64,000 nt of DNA from Congeria kusceri (Eukaryota > Mollusca > Bivalvia > Myida > Dreissenidae), in assembly GCA_027627225.1 (NCBI GenBank), contig CM051030.1:23940727-24004726 (forward strand), read 5' to 3'. Shown piece by piece: positions 22,528 to 34,272 of the stretch. The position numbers and the translations under genes are program-made. Each line of letters opens with the position of its first letter. Position 1 is the stretch's first letter. Below the pieces are notes generated by a model. That model was not told the origin of the DNA. It saw nothing but the letters and a program-made list of their open reading frames with translations, and did no database searches.

Positions 22528-23281
22528 AGGGCCCCGCAAATTTTTTGCAGGTGCCCTATAGTAATCACACTGTCTGTGTGTCTGTCCGTCCGTCCGCATT
22601 TTTCATGCTGTTCTTTTATAACTTTAAAGCCATTTCAGCTATTAATTTGAAACTTCATGGTGGATAGATCTCATTAAGGAGAAGTGCAGAGCACAAGAAT
22701 CATTACTCTGCACTTAAGGTTCTGGAGTTATTGCCGTTTGTTAATTTTTCATACTGCGTTTTTGCCTGGAGCATAACTCTTAGACTATAAGAGGTATTAA
22801 CTTGAAACTCCATAGGTGGATAGATCTCATTGAGGAGAAGTGCAGTGCATAAGAACCGTTACTCTGCACTTTATAATTCTGGAGTTATTGCCCTTTGTAA
22901 TTTTTTTTTATTTTTGGTCGGAGTCAACATTTGGTTTCAGCTCTCTAAATAAAAAATTGAAATGTTTCAATGAAACTTCATCCATAGATACCTTATATCG
23001 AGACCTGGCTTGGGATTACATAGGGGGTGGTTCGAGTCACTGTCAAGGTCACCATTGCAAAAATAGAAAAACGGTTTCCGCTCAATTACTCGAAAACAAA
23101 TTGAGCTATTGTAATTCAACTTCACACATAGATACCTTTTATAAAGACATCGCTTGGGATTGCATAGGGGGTGGGTGGGATCAAGGTCAAGTCACCGTTA
23201 CTAAAAATATAAAAGCGGTTCCTCACCATTAAACATGCTTTCATTCGGGGCCCGCTGCCACTCATGTGACAAAGCTCTAGT
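22528..23281 (+). mobile_element. HINE/pearl-like element with internal tandem units
   Basis: The 5' end is AGGGCCCCGCAAATTTTTTG, followed by CTGTCTGTGTGTCTGTCCGT. Internal repeats follow: two units with 'GGATAGATCTCATT.AGGAGA' and 'TCTGGAGTTATTGCC', then units of the 125-bp family. The 3' end is GGGGCCCGCTGCCACTCATG, then TGACAAAGCTCTAG followed by T. GGGGCCC near the 3' end is inverted relative to GGGCCCC at the start. A second copy is at 43436-44319. Confidence 0.75.
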
Positions 23282-23746
23282 TACCTCCCGTAATTGCGAA
23301 TTCACATCTGCAAATTTGAAACCCGACTTACAGCGACTTTTTTCTAGCTTGCCATATAAAGTATAACAGATCTAATACCAAGCGGCTTTCAAAACTTGTT
23401 ATGGAAATTGTTAAAACAATATGTATTGATTAAATATTAAAAACAAATAATAGAGGATATATGTTACAAAAATGAATTATTTGAACTAAATGTAGTATTG
23501 TTTTAAACTCATTACTAAGGCCACTTGTCCATATGACAGGTATCAAAAAAAAAATGTCTCATTGCCTCATCTTAAACGGATTGTTTTCCACATAGACACC
23601 GCGAATGAACACATGTTCTCTAAATGGATACTTAGTTATCTGTCTGAAGAGGGGGTAATAAAAATACCAAATCCACAAACCGCGGGGATCTTATCAAAAT
23701 GCCTTAGAACAATACCGCTAATCGGATGCAGTTGCGTAATGCATAT

Positions 23747-25330
23747 ATGATTAAGATCTACATGCAGAGACCACTAACATGTCACACTTTGTCTCCATTG
23801 TTTGCGTCTCAAATTAAAGTTTATCGTAGATTTTAAAATGTTGTTTTCTCCGTTGTTGTCATTGCCTATCACCATATGAAATTCGCCACCTTTTTGAACA
23901 GAATATAATTAAAAGAATTAAAACACTTTTTTGAATTATTAAAGTGGTTTAAATTAAAGAGTGAAATAACATAGCATTGCATTTACTATTAAATTATGAA
24001 AAATTGTAAGGTTGTGTACATTTAAGAGCTCATTGTGTTGTTTTTTTCTAAAACATATTAGCTGCTACGAGAATACAATTTTGTTTTTTTCCACTATTCA
24101 GACAGGAGTGAAGAAATAATATTTGTAATAAAACATCCGTTATAACATTTTACGATGAGTGACATCATCTTTAGTTATTGGAATATTGTGTTAACGGTTA
24201 TTATACCCCAGCAAACGAAGTGTAGGGGTGAGGGGGGGGGGGTTATATAGCAGTGAGCTTGTCAGTCTGTCGGTCTGTTGATTTTTGGTTTCCGGATGAT
24301 AACTCAAGAAAGGCTTGACATATTCAAATACTTTTTGGTACACATGTGTAACATAATAGAATACAGGTCAAGTTCGAAGTTGGTTACACACCACTAAATT
24401 TTGACAGAATTATGGCCCCTTTTCGACTGAAAATTCCACTAAAACATGGTTTCCAGATAATAATTAAAAAAAGGCTTGACATATTCAAATTATTTTGGGT
24501 ACACATGTCAGAGTACAGGTCAGATTTGATGTTGGTTACAAACCACTAAATTTTGACAGAGTTATGACCCCTTTTAGACTGAAAATTCCCTAAAAACATG
24601 ATTTCTGGACGATAACTCAAGAATGGCTTGACATATTCAAATAATACTTGGTATACATGTGGGGCATCACAAAATACAGGTCAAGTGCAACGTTGGTTAC
24701 AAACCACTACATTTTGACACAGTTATGGCCCCTTTTTGACTGAAATTCCCGAGAAACATGGACAATAACTCATGAAAAGCTTCACATATTTAAATTAATT
24801 TTGGTACATAGGTGTAACATCATAAAATAAAGATCAAGTTCAACTTTGGTTACAAACCACTAAATGTTGAGAGTTTTGTCTCCTATTGAAATTAAATTTT
24901 TCCAAATACACTGTTGACCATTCACAAATTAACGCATTCTCACTCTGTCCATTTCTTTCGAATGGATGCCATAGTTTTATGAGAAGGCCACGGGGTATAT
25001 CCGTCACTCATGTGACAAATCTAGTTAAATGAAACTTGGTTTGTTACATTATATTTCAAGATTATAACAAAGCATGTTCAAGCACATTATAATATTTAGC
25101 CAGAGATCTATTAACACACGTTTATTAATAGATCTTTGTTTATTGATAGATCTTTGATTAAGCACACAACAAGAAAATCTGCTACGAAATTAGCTTTAAA
25201 GTTAAACACAATGTGTACGGAATTTAAATAACATGTTGCTGTCAAAAACATCGGAATTACTTTTTGTGATGATATCTTATTTTCGTTATTTCAGTCGCCA
25301 TAAGAATGTTAGCTTAGAATTACTTACAGG
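23747..25330. repeat. Segmental repeat copy 1 (paralogue at 57636-58318), carrying an insertion
   Basis: About 690 bp here (excluding insertions) is clearly homologous to 57636-58318. Examples are TCTACATGCAGAGA.CAACTAACATGTCACACTT.GTCTCCATTGTTTGCGTCTC and ATTATATTTCAAGATTATAAC.AAGCAT. This copy contains the element at 24202-25025 and a further insertion of about 60 bp rich in AGATCT/TTTATTAATAGATC near 25105-25165. The function of the repeated segment is unknown and it is non-coding. Confidence 0.85.
24202..25025 (+). mobile_element. HINE/pearl-like element with mapped insertion site
   Basis: The 5' end is TATACCCCAGCAAACGAAG, followed by a G-run. About four units of roughly 130 bp follow, each with 'GATAACTCAAGAA.GGCTTGA', 'CATATTCAAAT', 'ACAAACCACTAAATTTTGAC' and 'AGTTATGGCCCCTTTT'. 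The 3' end is GGGGTATATCC, the hairpin GTCACTCATGTGAC (25003-25016), then AAATCTAGT. ATACCCC at the start and GGGGTAT near the end are inverted. The empty paralogous site at 58068/58069 shows insertion between two Ts. Confidence 0.85.
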
Positions 25331-25381
25331 CTTTCTACTGGTCCCTACTTTTCCTACTTTCCCTACTTTTTCCTACATTTT

Positions 25382-27126
25382 AGCTCACCTGAGCACAAAG
25401 TGCTCATGGTGAGCTTTTGTGATCGCCGGTTGTCAGTCGTCCGTGCAGAAGTGTGTGCGTGCGTCCATCGTCAACTTTTCATTCAGACAATATCTCCTCC
25501 TAAACCACTTGGCAGATTTTCACCAAACCTCACAGGAATGATTATTAGGTGACTTCTTTCAAAGTTGCTCAAATCGTTACGGTTCGCTGCATATATGTAG
25601 GTAACAAGAGCTAAAAATAGATTTTAAAGTGTAACAAGTGTAAACTTGAAAAATCTTCTCTGGAACCTCAAGGCCCAGAAGTTTCATATTTGGAATGTGA
25701 CATCCTATAGTGGTCCTCTACAAAGATTGTTCCAATTGTGACCCTGGGGTGTAAAGGTGTTACGCCCCAGGGGTCACATAGTTTATATACAATATATAGC
25801 AAAAGGACTTTTAAAATCTTCTTTGAAACCACAAGGCCCAGAGGTTTCATATTTGGTATGTAACATCCTTTAGTGTTCCTTTACAAAGTTTGTTCAAATT
25901 ATGCCCCTGGGGTCAGAACTGGCCACGTCCTAGGGGTCACATGGTTAATATAGAATATATAGCAAAATTGCTTAAACAATCTCCTCTTCTGAAACCGCAA
26001 GGCCCAGAGGTTTCATATTTAGTATGTAACATCCTTTAGTTGTCCTTTACAAAGTTTTATCTAAATTATGCCCCTGTGGTCCAAACGGGGCACGCCCCGG
26101 GAGTCACATGGTTTATATAGAATATATAGAAAAATGACTTTACAAATATTTTCCTCTTAAACCACTAGGCCCAGAGGTTTCATATTTGATACGTTGCATC
26201 CTATAGTGGTCTTCTACAAATGTTGTTCAAATTATGCCCCTTGGGTCAGTACTGACCACGCCCTGGGGGTCACCTCGTTTATAAAACGTAAATAGCGAAA
26301 TGTCTTTAACAATCTTCTCTGAAACTTCAAGGCCAACAATTTTCATATTTGGTATGTTACATCCTATAGTTGTCCTCTACAAATATTGTTCAATTTATGC
26401 CTCTGGATGAAAACTGGCTACGCCCCGGGGGTTACATGATTTATGTAGACTTAAATAGCAAAACGACTTTAAAAATCTTCTAAAAAACTGCAAGGCCCAG
26501 AGGTTTCTTATTTGGTATGTAACATCGTATAGTGGTCCTCTACAAAGACTGTTCAAATTATGTCCCTGGGGTCAAAACTTGCCACGTCCAGGGGGTCACA
26601 TGGTTTATATAAAAACTTAATTCGCAAAACAACTTAAAATTTGTTTTTCTCTGAAACCGCAATGCCCAGAGGTTTCGTATGTAGTCTCTAACATATTGTA
26701 GTGGTCCTCTAAAAAGTTTGTTCAAGTTATGCCCCTTTGGTACAAAATGACCAAACCCCGGGGGTCACATGGTTTATATAGACTTAAATAGCAAAATGAC
26801 TTTAAAAACCTTCTGCTCTGAAACCGCAAGCCGTAGCGGTTTCATATTTGGTATCTAACATTGCATAGTGTCCTCTACAAAGATTATTCAAATTATGCCC
26901 GTGGGGCCAAATCTGGCCACATCCGAGGGGTTACATGGTTTATAAAGACTTAAATAGCAAAATTACTTTAAAAATCTTGAACTGAAACTGCAAGGCCCAG
27001 AGGTTTGTTCAAGATTGTTCAAATTATGCCCCTGGGATAAAAATAAGCCACGCCTCAGGGATGCAAATTTCCATTGGGTCACCAGGTCTCATGTGAGCGT
27101 CCTAGGGCACTCAGGGCCCTCTTGTT
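25382..27126 (+). mobile_element. HINE/pearl-like element with about-166-bp internal array
   Basis: The 5' end is AGCTCACCTGAGCACAAAGTG, a hairpin-forming sequence common in bivalve repeats. About nine units of the 166-bp family follow (25655-27080). The 3' end has CTCATGTGAGC (inverted relative to GCTCACCTGAG at the start, 10 of 11), then GTCCTAGGGCACTCAGGGCC and CTCTTGT. No coding capacity. The transposition proteins must be supplied elsewhere. Confidence 0.8.
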
Positions 27127-27300
27127 ATTGTTGACTCGTTTGCAATGTCTTAATACCCCCTTCTGTGTAAAACAATTATAAAATTCCCACATCTGTGGGT
27201 ACGGGTACTCTGCCCCCAAAATCGAGAGAGACCCCAGGAGCTGGTCTCTGTCATTGCCAATACTCAGGTGACCTCTTTTGGCCATAATGGCCCTCTTGTT
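27127..27300 (+). repeat. 3' terminus of a second element of the same design
   Basis: ACTCAGGTGACCTC, then TTTTGGCCATAATGGCC and CTCTTGTT, ends at 27300. The sequence before it back to 27127 is not recognised. Confidence 0.55.
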
Positions 27301-28470
27301 TCCTAATGTGATTTAATTGAAAAATTTAACAATCTTTTTGTCAGAAACCACTGGGTGGATTTCAAAATAATTTCAGACAAATGTTCCTTGGATGGTCCTG
27401 TACACAAATACTTCATATTATTTTGTTTTGTTACAAAACATGTCTGCCAGGGGGCGGGACCTTTTTTTCTTATATGACACTATAGAAAACTTTAAAAATC
27501 TTCTTGTCAGAAACCAGTGGTCAGATTTTCAACTAATTTTACACAAATGTTCCTTGTGTGGTCCTCTACCAAAATTCTTCAAATTATATTAATTTGTTGA
27601 AAAACATGGCCCCCAGAGGGCGGTGCCTTTTTCCTTATATGGCTTTATTGAAAATCTTAACAATATTCTTGTCAGTAACCACCGGTTGGAATTCATTATA
27701 ATTTCACACAAATGTTCCATGGCTGACACTCTACCAAAATTCTTGAAATTATTTGGATGCATTAAAAAACATGGCTCCAGTGGGTGGGATCTTTTTCCTT
27801 ATTTGGCTATACTGAAATGTTAGAAAATCTTCTTGTCAGTAACCACTGGTTGGATTTCAAAATAATTTCACAGAAATGTTTATTGGGCGACCCTCAACTA
27901 AAATAGTTCACATTATTTTGATACGTTAAAAATCATGGCTACCTTGCTCAAAACTTTAACGGCGAGTTAAGCTAACAGACGTTAAATTTTGGGTTGATTT
28001 ATTTATGTCAAAGAAAAGTTACAATTTTAAACTGTGAGTGTATTCTATACAAAATGTTATGTTTAATAATGCACCAAATGTTTGATAAACAAGAAGCTTG
28101 TAGTATTTGCTTTATTTAAATCTTAAGTTAACAGGCTGTTAGCTTAATTGTCCGTTAAAGTTTTGAGCAACTGGGCACAGGAGGAGAGGTTGTTTTGCTT
28201 ATATGGCTTTTTTGAAAACATAAAAAATCTTCTTGTCGGTAACCACTAGTTGGATTTTGAAATAATTTCATTGAAATGTTCCTAGTGTGACACTCTATCA
28301 AAATACTTTAGATTGTTTTGATACATTGAAAGCATTTACCCAGGGGGCGGCGTTTTCTATATATGGCTTGAATGAAAACTGCAAATATTCTATAACCACT
28401 AGTAGTACTTTGAAATAATTTCACACAAAAAATATTTCATGGGTGACTATTATCTACCTAATTCCTTCAA
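27301..28470. repeat. Tandem array of the about-170-bp 'GAAACCACTGG' unit, about 6 copies
   Basis: Units share 'AATCTTCTTGTCAGAAACCA', 'GGATTTCAAAATAATTTCAC', 'AAATGTTCCTTGGGTGGTCC', 'TCTACCAAAATTCTTCAAAT' and 'ATGGCCCCCAGGGGGCGGGG'. It is interrupted at about 27945-28180 by unrelated AT-rich sequence with inverted TTAACGGCGAGTTAAGC.../...GCTTAATTGTCCGTTAA ends. Confidence 0.8.
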
Positions 28471-30955
28471 ATTATTTTGTTATGCTAGTGATCCATCAAT
28501 GATGTTGGTGGTCAACTGTTACTTCACCTCCGAACATGCATTATGATTCATTAAAGCAGAAGTCCAGAAATATGTTAATAAAATAAAACTTTGGAGAAAT
28601 TGTTTCTAATGGACATCTTACCAATAAAAAATAAAAAAAACGCCTTGAAATCGATAAAATATAAACTTTTTTGTAACATTTTATCGTATAGTTATCTGTA
28701 TGTGATGCCTCTGGAGTAAGACAGCATGTACATTGGTGTATATTCCGTTCGTATCAAGCGTTTTAAAACATACATATTATAAAATGCCTTTTATAAATAA
28801 GAAAGAGTTTTTAGTCAAATAAACTTAATTAATGTTCATTAGAACTAATGGCAGTTTAAGATGTGTTGAATTATATTATATCGACTATTTCTTTAAACTC
28901 GGTTGAGCGACCCGGGGCCACTTTGGCCCTGTTGTTTTAAAAACCCAAATGTGTTCATATAATTTATGAAGTAATAAAAGCTAACATATTTATGTACATT
29001 AATGCATTTTTTGTTTTCATTGAAACCTTCCATATTAAAAAATAAATTAGAATCCCATATCATTGGCAAATGATTGCACATTGTTAGGATTGGAGTACTG
29101 AATTGATTTCAACTGTATTATTTGCCAGTGCTGAATTGTTTCATGACACACATAAATAATACTATGGGTGTGCTAAAAGTGCTGTAAAATTAACATAACA
29201 TGTACAATTTACACAAAAATTGAACTGTATAATGGGTATATGATGACCTTCCCAACAGATGAAAAAAAAAGGAACTTTACTATCAATCAGTTACCATGGT
29301 AACAATAACAATAACTAAACAGAACATTTTTTAAGTTTTTTGTTTCTTTTTATTCACAAATATGTTCTTTAAGAATTGAATGTTGATAGTTAAAGATATG
29401 TCCTTTAAACAAATAAACACAAAACGACATCATGTGGTGACTGTAGATACAGATTAAGTACACTACCTAACAACCATCTAACAGCAACATTTTACTTACA
29501 CCAAATAAAATTAAAAATATGAATAACCTAGAAACAATTGAATATTATTACTAATGTTTCAGTATATTCTTCCAAAAAATGTTGGACTTATGTCAAATAA
29601 TCTATAACACAGAAGCCAGAACTTCACATTGTTGGAATTGAAAGAGTATTGTTCAACATTCTAATTATACGATACATATATCCCACAGAACATTTAATTC
29701 TTATGAGAAGAATGGGTTATATATATAGTAATAATGTAAATTATGAATAAACAACAATTACCGGTCTTATCTGGAGAAACAATCTACATAAAATTAAAAG
29801 AAAAATTGTTTTTTTGGGGGTGAATATAATATTTACAAACGTGCTGTTATAATAATTGTTCTTTTTTGTTTTGTTGATTTTGATTTATCCAGCTGGCAGA
29901 TGTATTCCAGTGCCTATATGTTGCAGTTATTGATACTTTCGAAGTTTAAAAACAAGTCAATTATAAAAAAGTGGGCAAATATACAATCATGAATCATACA
30001 TTTCAGTTAGTAAGACTCAATGTAATGCTTGTTATACTGCTTTTATTTTTATGTTTCCAGTTAGTTGGGACAATCTGTTAGCATGATGCATATACAATTA
30101 TTCCATAAAACATAACAGACAGGTGTGTAGCTCTTATAAAATATACACACAATCCATGACATTGTTTGGCCAATTATCGGGTAAAATAGTTGAGGATGTA
30201 AACAAGACAGTTTTTTTGAAAATATAGATTTCAAGAATCAATGTTCTTGTAATGTAATGACATTCATCAAATAAAATACATTTAATTATTTTGTCATTAT
30301 TTGAATAAGTGAATATTGTGTGTATTAAATTTGTATAGTTAATAAACCATTACCTGTTTTGACTGTCACTTTGCGTGAAATTGCGAGCACGTGTACGTTT
30401 ATTTTTTATTTGTTTTGGTTTGCACAAATCTCTATCATCTTCAGCAAATAAGCAAACATTGCAGGTAGAAGGTTATCCAAGGCTGGAACAACTCATGGAA
30501 CTTCTGGTCGCTTTAAAGTTTCCAGTATGTGTTGTGAAAGACAATGAAATATTATCTTGGATGATATACATGTAAGCTGTTGTTACCGGCATGCAAGTTT
30601 TAGTAATTAGAACAATATTTGCCGCTTATGCAGTTGATGTTCAGTATGAAAAATGTACCGGGAATAACAAATTAGATGCACAATAATGAAATGTTTGTCA
30701 GTTGTGTTATTATGGCTGACAGAAGAGAAACAGTATTCATAAATAGTAGAGACTGTAGGAACTGCCACATGATTTGCTTGCTTGACAGCTTGATTATCTT
30801 TATAAGTAACCGTGAAACAACTAGTTAACATGATATTGATTTTATAAAGCAAATTAATACAATTATATATTGTGGTAAAATGTTCAATATTATTAGAAAT
30901 GTTTCTTTAATGTTCATAGCAAATAGTAGAATACCCATTACTGACATTCATCTTT
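28471..30955. other. AT-rich non-coding sequence; one element 3' terminus at 28895-28937
   Basis: ACTCGGTTGAGCGACCCGGG GCCACTTTGGCCC then TGTTGTTT at about 28898-28937 is another hairpin-type terminus. The rest has no supported gene. A minus-strand stretch near 30350-30560 could be exon-like, but no domain is recognisable. Confidence 0.45.
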
Positions 30956-30958
30956 GCA

Positions 30959-31284
30959 ACAGGGGTGTGGAAATATGAAACTTGTTTACTAGTCCACGGA
31001 CAAGTTTATTAAAAAAATGTACTTGTCCGCAATCAACAGTAACAGCTCCAAACAAAAATATAGTGTTATGCCAGGTCTTCTTTCATGATGTGTTTTCCTT
31101 AAGTAATAAATTATTTGAGTATATAATAATATGAAAATAATATTTTTGAACTTCCAACTAGTATATCATTCACACACTGAAATTGCACTTGTCTACCAGG
31201 GACAAGTAGACAGGAAAAAATTACTTGTCCAACAGTAAAATTACCCGCGTCGGACAAGTTGGGCATAGGATTTCCCCACCCCTG
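30959..31284. mobile_element. MITE-like element with CAGGGGTG termini
   Basis: The left end CAGGGGTGTGGAAAT and the right end read on minus, CAGGGGTGGGGAAAT, are inverted (14 of 15). The interior carries several ACTTGTCC/GGACAAGT motifs in both orientations. The termini resemble those of hAT-type elements, but no 8-bp target duplication is evident. Confidence 0.55.
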
Positions 31285-31493
31285 AGTGCCATTGCAACAG
31301 TGCAAGCTTTGTAATCTTTCTTTAGATCTAAGGTTCATCGTCTATTGGTCTTGTATTCTATCAACTAAATGTGACCAAAAAGTCATGTGATTAGTTCTTC
31401 CAAATGGCCAAGTAGTTAGATGTTTAACATCATATATGCACTTTTATTTAAAAAAAAAACATAATAAAATGTGAATAAGAATCTTATCTTGAC

Positions 31494-32920
31494 TTATTTT
31501 GGATCATTCGTATTTCTGAAGTTCAAAGAATAATTCTTGACAAAGGATTTGAAGTTAATAACTTGATTGTACTTCAATGGCACTGCAACGTATGGTTTTA
31601 TCTCTATCGCCAAAAATACAATTGTACTCGATTGAGATGGCACGAAAATGGAGGTGTTCTTTTTTGCCACTTCAATAGCCCCATGAACGCTGTCGCATTC
31701 CTGATTGTAGGAATTGATGATTAAGAACCTGCAACTGTGGCAGTTTGTTGATGGCATAAATTAACATAGCTGGAAAATTTTCATTCCTATTTTGACCACC
31801 ACATGTGTCTGAGTAATATGTTATCTCTTTCACTTTTGAATTTGATGAACACACAGATTCATTGTTCTTAAGTAGACATATAGCAATTTCATTTGATCCT
31901 CGTTTGTCCTGGGTCTCTTCCCAAAGATGACATACTGTCTCTCCGCTATTTAAAGCATATTTAGTCAGATTATAGCCTCAGAGTTTTCTGGCATAATATA
32001 ACGCACTAACCAGTAAACATGGTGTAGTTAATACAGCTTGCATATCAAACGTGGCCACATAAAAGCTACTACCTTCTTTAGCTCTTACTTTATCTTTTTC
32101 TTTCTCTTCCCTAGCAGCAGATTTTCCGTCTTGGTGCTCATCATACATAGGTTGTAGTTCGTCACTGACTGTATTTTCTGATGTATTTCTGTTATACTGT
32201 GCACACAACGAGCACTGGTCTTTTTTCGGTTTTAAAAATGAGAGATTGTGCTGTTCACAAAACACTTTCCTATATTTTGCCTCACTAACTGGTTTAATGT
32301 TTTGGTTCCTACATTCGTCTCTGTACAATTCCCACATTTTCTTAATGTTAATGTTATGTGAAAGATATTGCTTTTTTTATGTTTTTCTTGAGTAGTGGGA
32401 CTCCATCCTTGGAAAAGAGTTTATATGATTGTTGATACATTTTTCGTGATCAACACATCTTATTTGCTGATGATATGCGCCCCCTCATATCTTTCCCTTC
32501 AAAAACACCATGTTTTTTATTTTCAATGGTGTCTGATATCAATTCGTTACTGACATCAAGTGTTTGTTTTTTTAAAAAGGCTTTACAAACTCGTTCCCTC
32601 TGTTTTGGGCCATTTTGTAAAAAGTACTGAAGGGACTTGGTTTTCTTGCCCGTTCCCATTCTTCCTATGCCTTGTTTTCTCATCATTTCACTGATTAAAT
32701 GTCTTTGTCTCTTGTATGATCATAGGGCATAATAACATTCAAATATTTCCTTTCTTTCTTCTTCAGAAAAGTTCTCATTGCATTTGTATTGGCATCGTGA
32801 ACAGTCCTGCTGACGCATCACTTTACATTGGACTGTTGTTCCTTTAGCAGATGTGTAAGACTTACCTTCACATCGAGCGCGTTTTCTTTGATTTCTTTTA
32901 CATTCTGTTTCATTTCTCAT
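31494..32920 (-). pseudogene. Decayed transposase-like gene with SDTCGGQNRN motif
   Basis: Read on minus: a Cys-rich block (CSRCQYKCNENFSEEERKEIF), a block ending GVFEGKDMRGRISSANKM, HINSFPRMESHYSRK, CSLCAQYN, FYVATFDMQAVL..P, YYARKL-stop-GYNLTKY, LWEETQDKRGSNEIA, YYSDTCGGQNRN, QECDSVHGAIE, PYVAVPLKYNQVINFKSF. These are successive conserved blocks of a transposon-borne family widespread in invertebrates, which I believe overlaps the Pfam DUF7869-type proteins. The D (FDMQ), D (SDTC) and E (QECD) look like a DDE-type triad. In-frame stops at 32718-32720, about 32380 and 31978-31980, and a frameshift near 31700, make it non-functional. The C-terminal end is missing. Confidence 0.7.
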
Positions 32921-33558
32921 TTTCTTACGGCTTCTAAATATCTTCCGAGGACTTGTGTAGTTTGCTTGTTTGTGAGGTGTAAGACATTCTGTTGTTTGTC
33001 TGGAGTCACAATTTCAGTATTTTTGGATGACAAAAATGATACCTTTGACTGATTGTTAGTTGTGCACATTGGTGCGTTGATAACATTTGGTGCTGATATT
33101 GTATTTCGTATTGCCAAATATGCTTTGTTAATCACATCGTCTGTTGATCTTGTTGGATCTGATGGTCGAATTTTATATACTGGTGTATTAATTGAACTGG
33201 AGAAAACGTGTATAACAATATTGCATTTACTGGCAATAGCTAATGGCAAACAGTCAGACGCTGTATTGTCCCATCTACCATTTGTTTTAAGGCTTTCAAT
33301 TTCCTTAACATACTTTTCACTGCTTGTAAAAAACATAGCAAACAATTCTTTATTGTCCAGCATGAATTGACATATCTCAGAGCGCAGTTCATCTGCACTT
33401 GGAACCATTCGTGGACGACTTCTACAAACAGCAGAGAACAAACAGTTGCCATCTAAAGTTATAGGGAAACGTTTGAGATCGTTGCTTGCAAGCAAATTAT
33501 CCAGTCTGGTTTTTTGCCTCTTTGCTATCATGTGCAGTGCATGCATTTTTTTGCTCAT
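32917..33558 (-). pseudogene. OTU-like cysteine-protease segment upstream of the transposase relic
   Basis: A 213-codon open stretch on minus. Residues about 30-150 resemble an OTU deubiquitinase: LDGNCLFSAVCR with candidate nucleophile C39, LRSEICQFMLDN, FAMFFTSSEKYVKEIESLK, NGRWDNTASDCLPLAIASKC. The C-terminal catalytic His expected in an HxD/N context after AYLAIR is not visible. It ends in a basic segment running straight into the transposase blocks, in the frame that follows the stop at 32917. OTU domains do occur in transposon proteins, so the two may once have formed one gene. It is listed as a pseudogene because the downstream part is broken. Confidence 0.6.
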
Positions 33559-33689
33559 CTGCTTTGATTTTGAAACATTTAAAATGTATTTACTACCGGT
33601 ATTTTTTTTTCTTTGCTTGTTTTTCTTGAAGAAGTTTTATTTTATCATTTAACTTGTGCAGCAGAGATGTTCTTTGTTTTCATGAACCA

Positions 33690-33912
33690 GAGTATTTTTC
33701 TCTTTTCTAGATTTGGCAGCATTTGATTTCTTCTTGTTTTTCTGCCATCCCTTTCTTCTTGGGTCCGTAGCTCTCTTCCGACGCACTATCCTTCGTTTAG
33801 CTAGCTCGGATAATGGTATATTATCATCTGTATCTGATTCTGACGGTTCGTCAAAACCTGAAGTCTGTATACTAGTTGTGTCAGCGATCTGGCAATCCAG
33901 ATTTGGAACTGA
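33690..33912 (-). pseudogene. N-terminal exon remnant of the transposase-like gene
   Basis: After a plausible acceptor (AGTTTTCAG on minus, exon from 33912), the frame reads an acidic stretch (EPSESDTDDNIPLSELAKRR) followed by a basic RKGWQKNKKKSNAAKSRK block and then a stop. Such acidic-then-basic N-termini commonly precede this transposase family. Confidence 0.45.
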
Positions 33913-34272
33913 AAACTATTATAATGTTACATATAAATTCCTATATACAATGTACCAGGTAAGTGTTTATTAAAGAAATAACTACTCCAGAATTTTGCAT
34001 TTATTAATAATATGAATGCTTAGCTTTGTGCAACAGACACTACTACCTTTATAGATCTAGAGCAATACTCATATTATATTTAGAAGGAATAACAGGAGCA
34101 GTGATTCAATATAACAGTTAGCTAAAAGTATTGTAATAAATTGCAATAAATGTAAGAACAAAAACTAATTTCTTACAAATTTCATCAGATCAGTACTGGT
34201 TATAGAATTCTTCATCTGACCACTGGTCACCCTGTAACATTATGAAGTAAACGCTGATTTACATATCACTAA

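Noticed and set aside
25382..27126. Classical cut-and-paste transposon
   Set aside because: No terminal inverted repeats at the very ends and no target duplication; the inverted 11-mer is subterminal and a 3' hairpin is present, which fits a Helentron-type element better.
30375..30575. Plus-strand 66-codon stretch with VEGYPRLEQLMELLVALKFP
   Set aside because: An acceptor-like CAG precedes it but there is no donor with a partner exon and no recognised domain.
33053..33370. Plus-strand open stretches over the OTU region
   Set aside because: Antisense of the minus-strand OTU-like segment, which has a recognisable DGNC motif.
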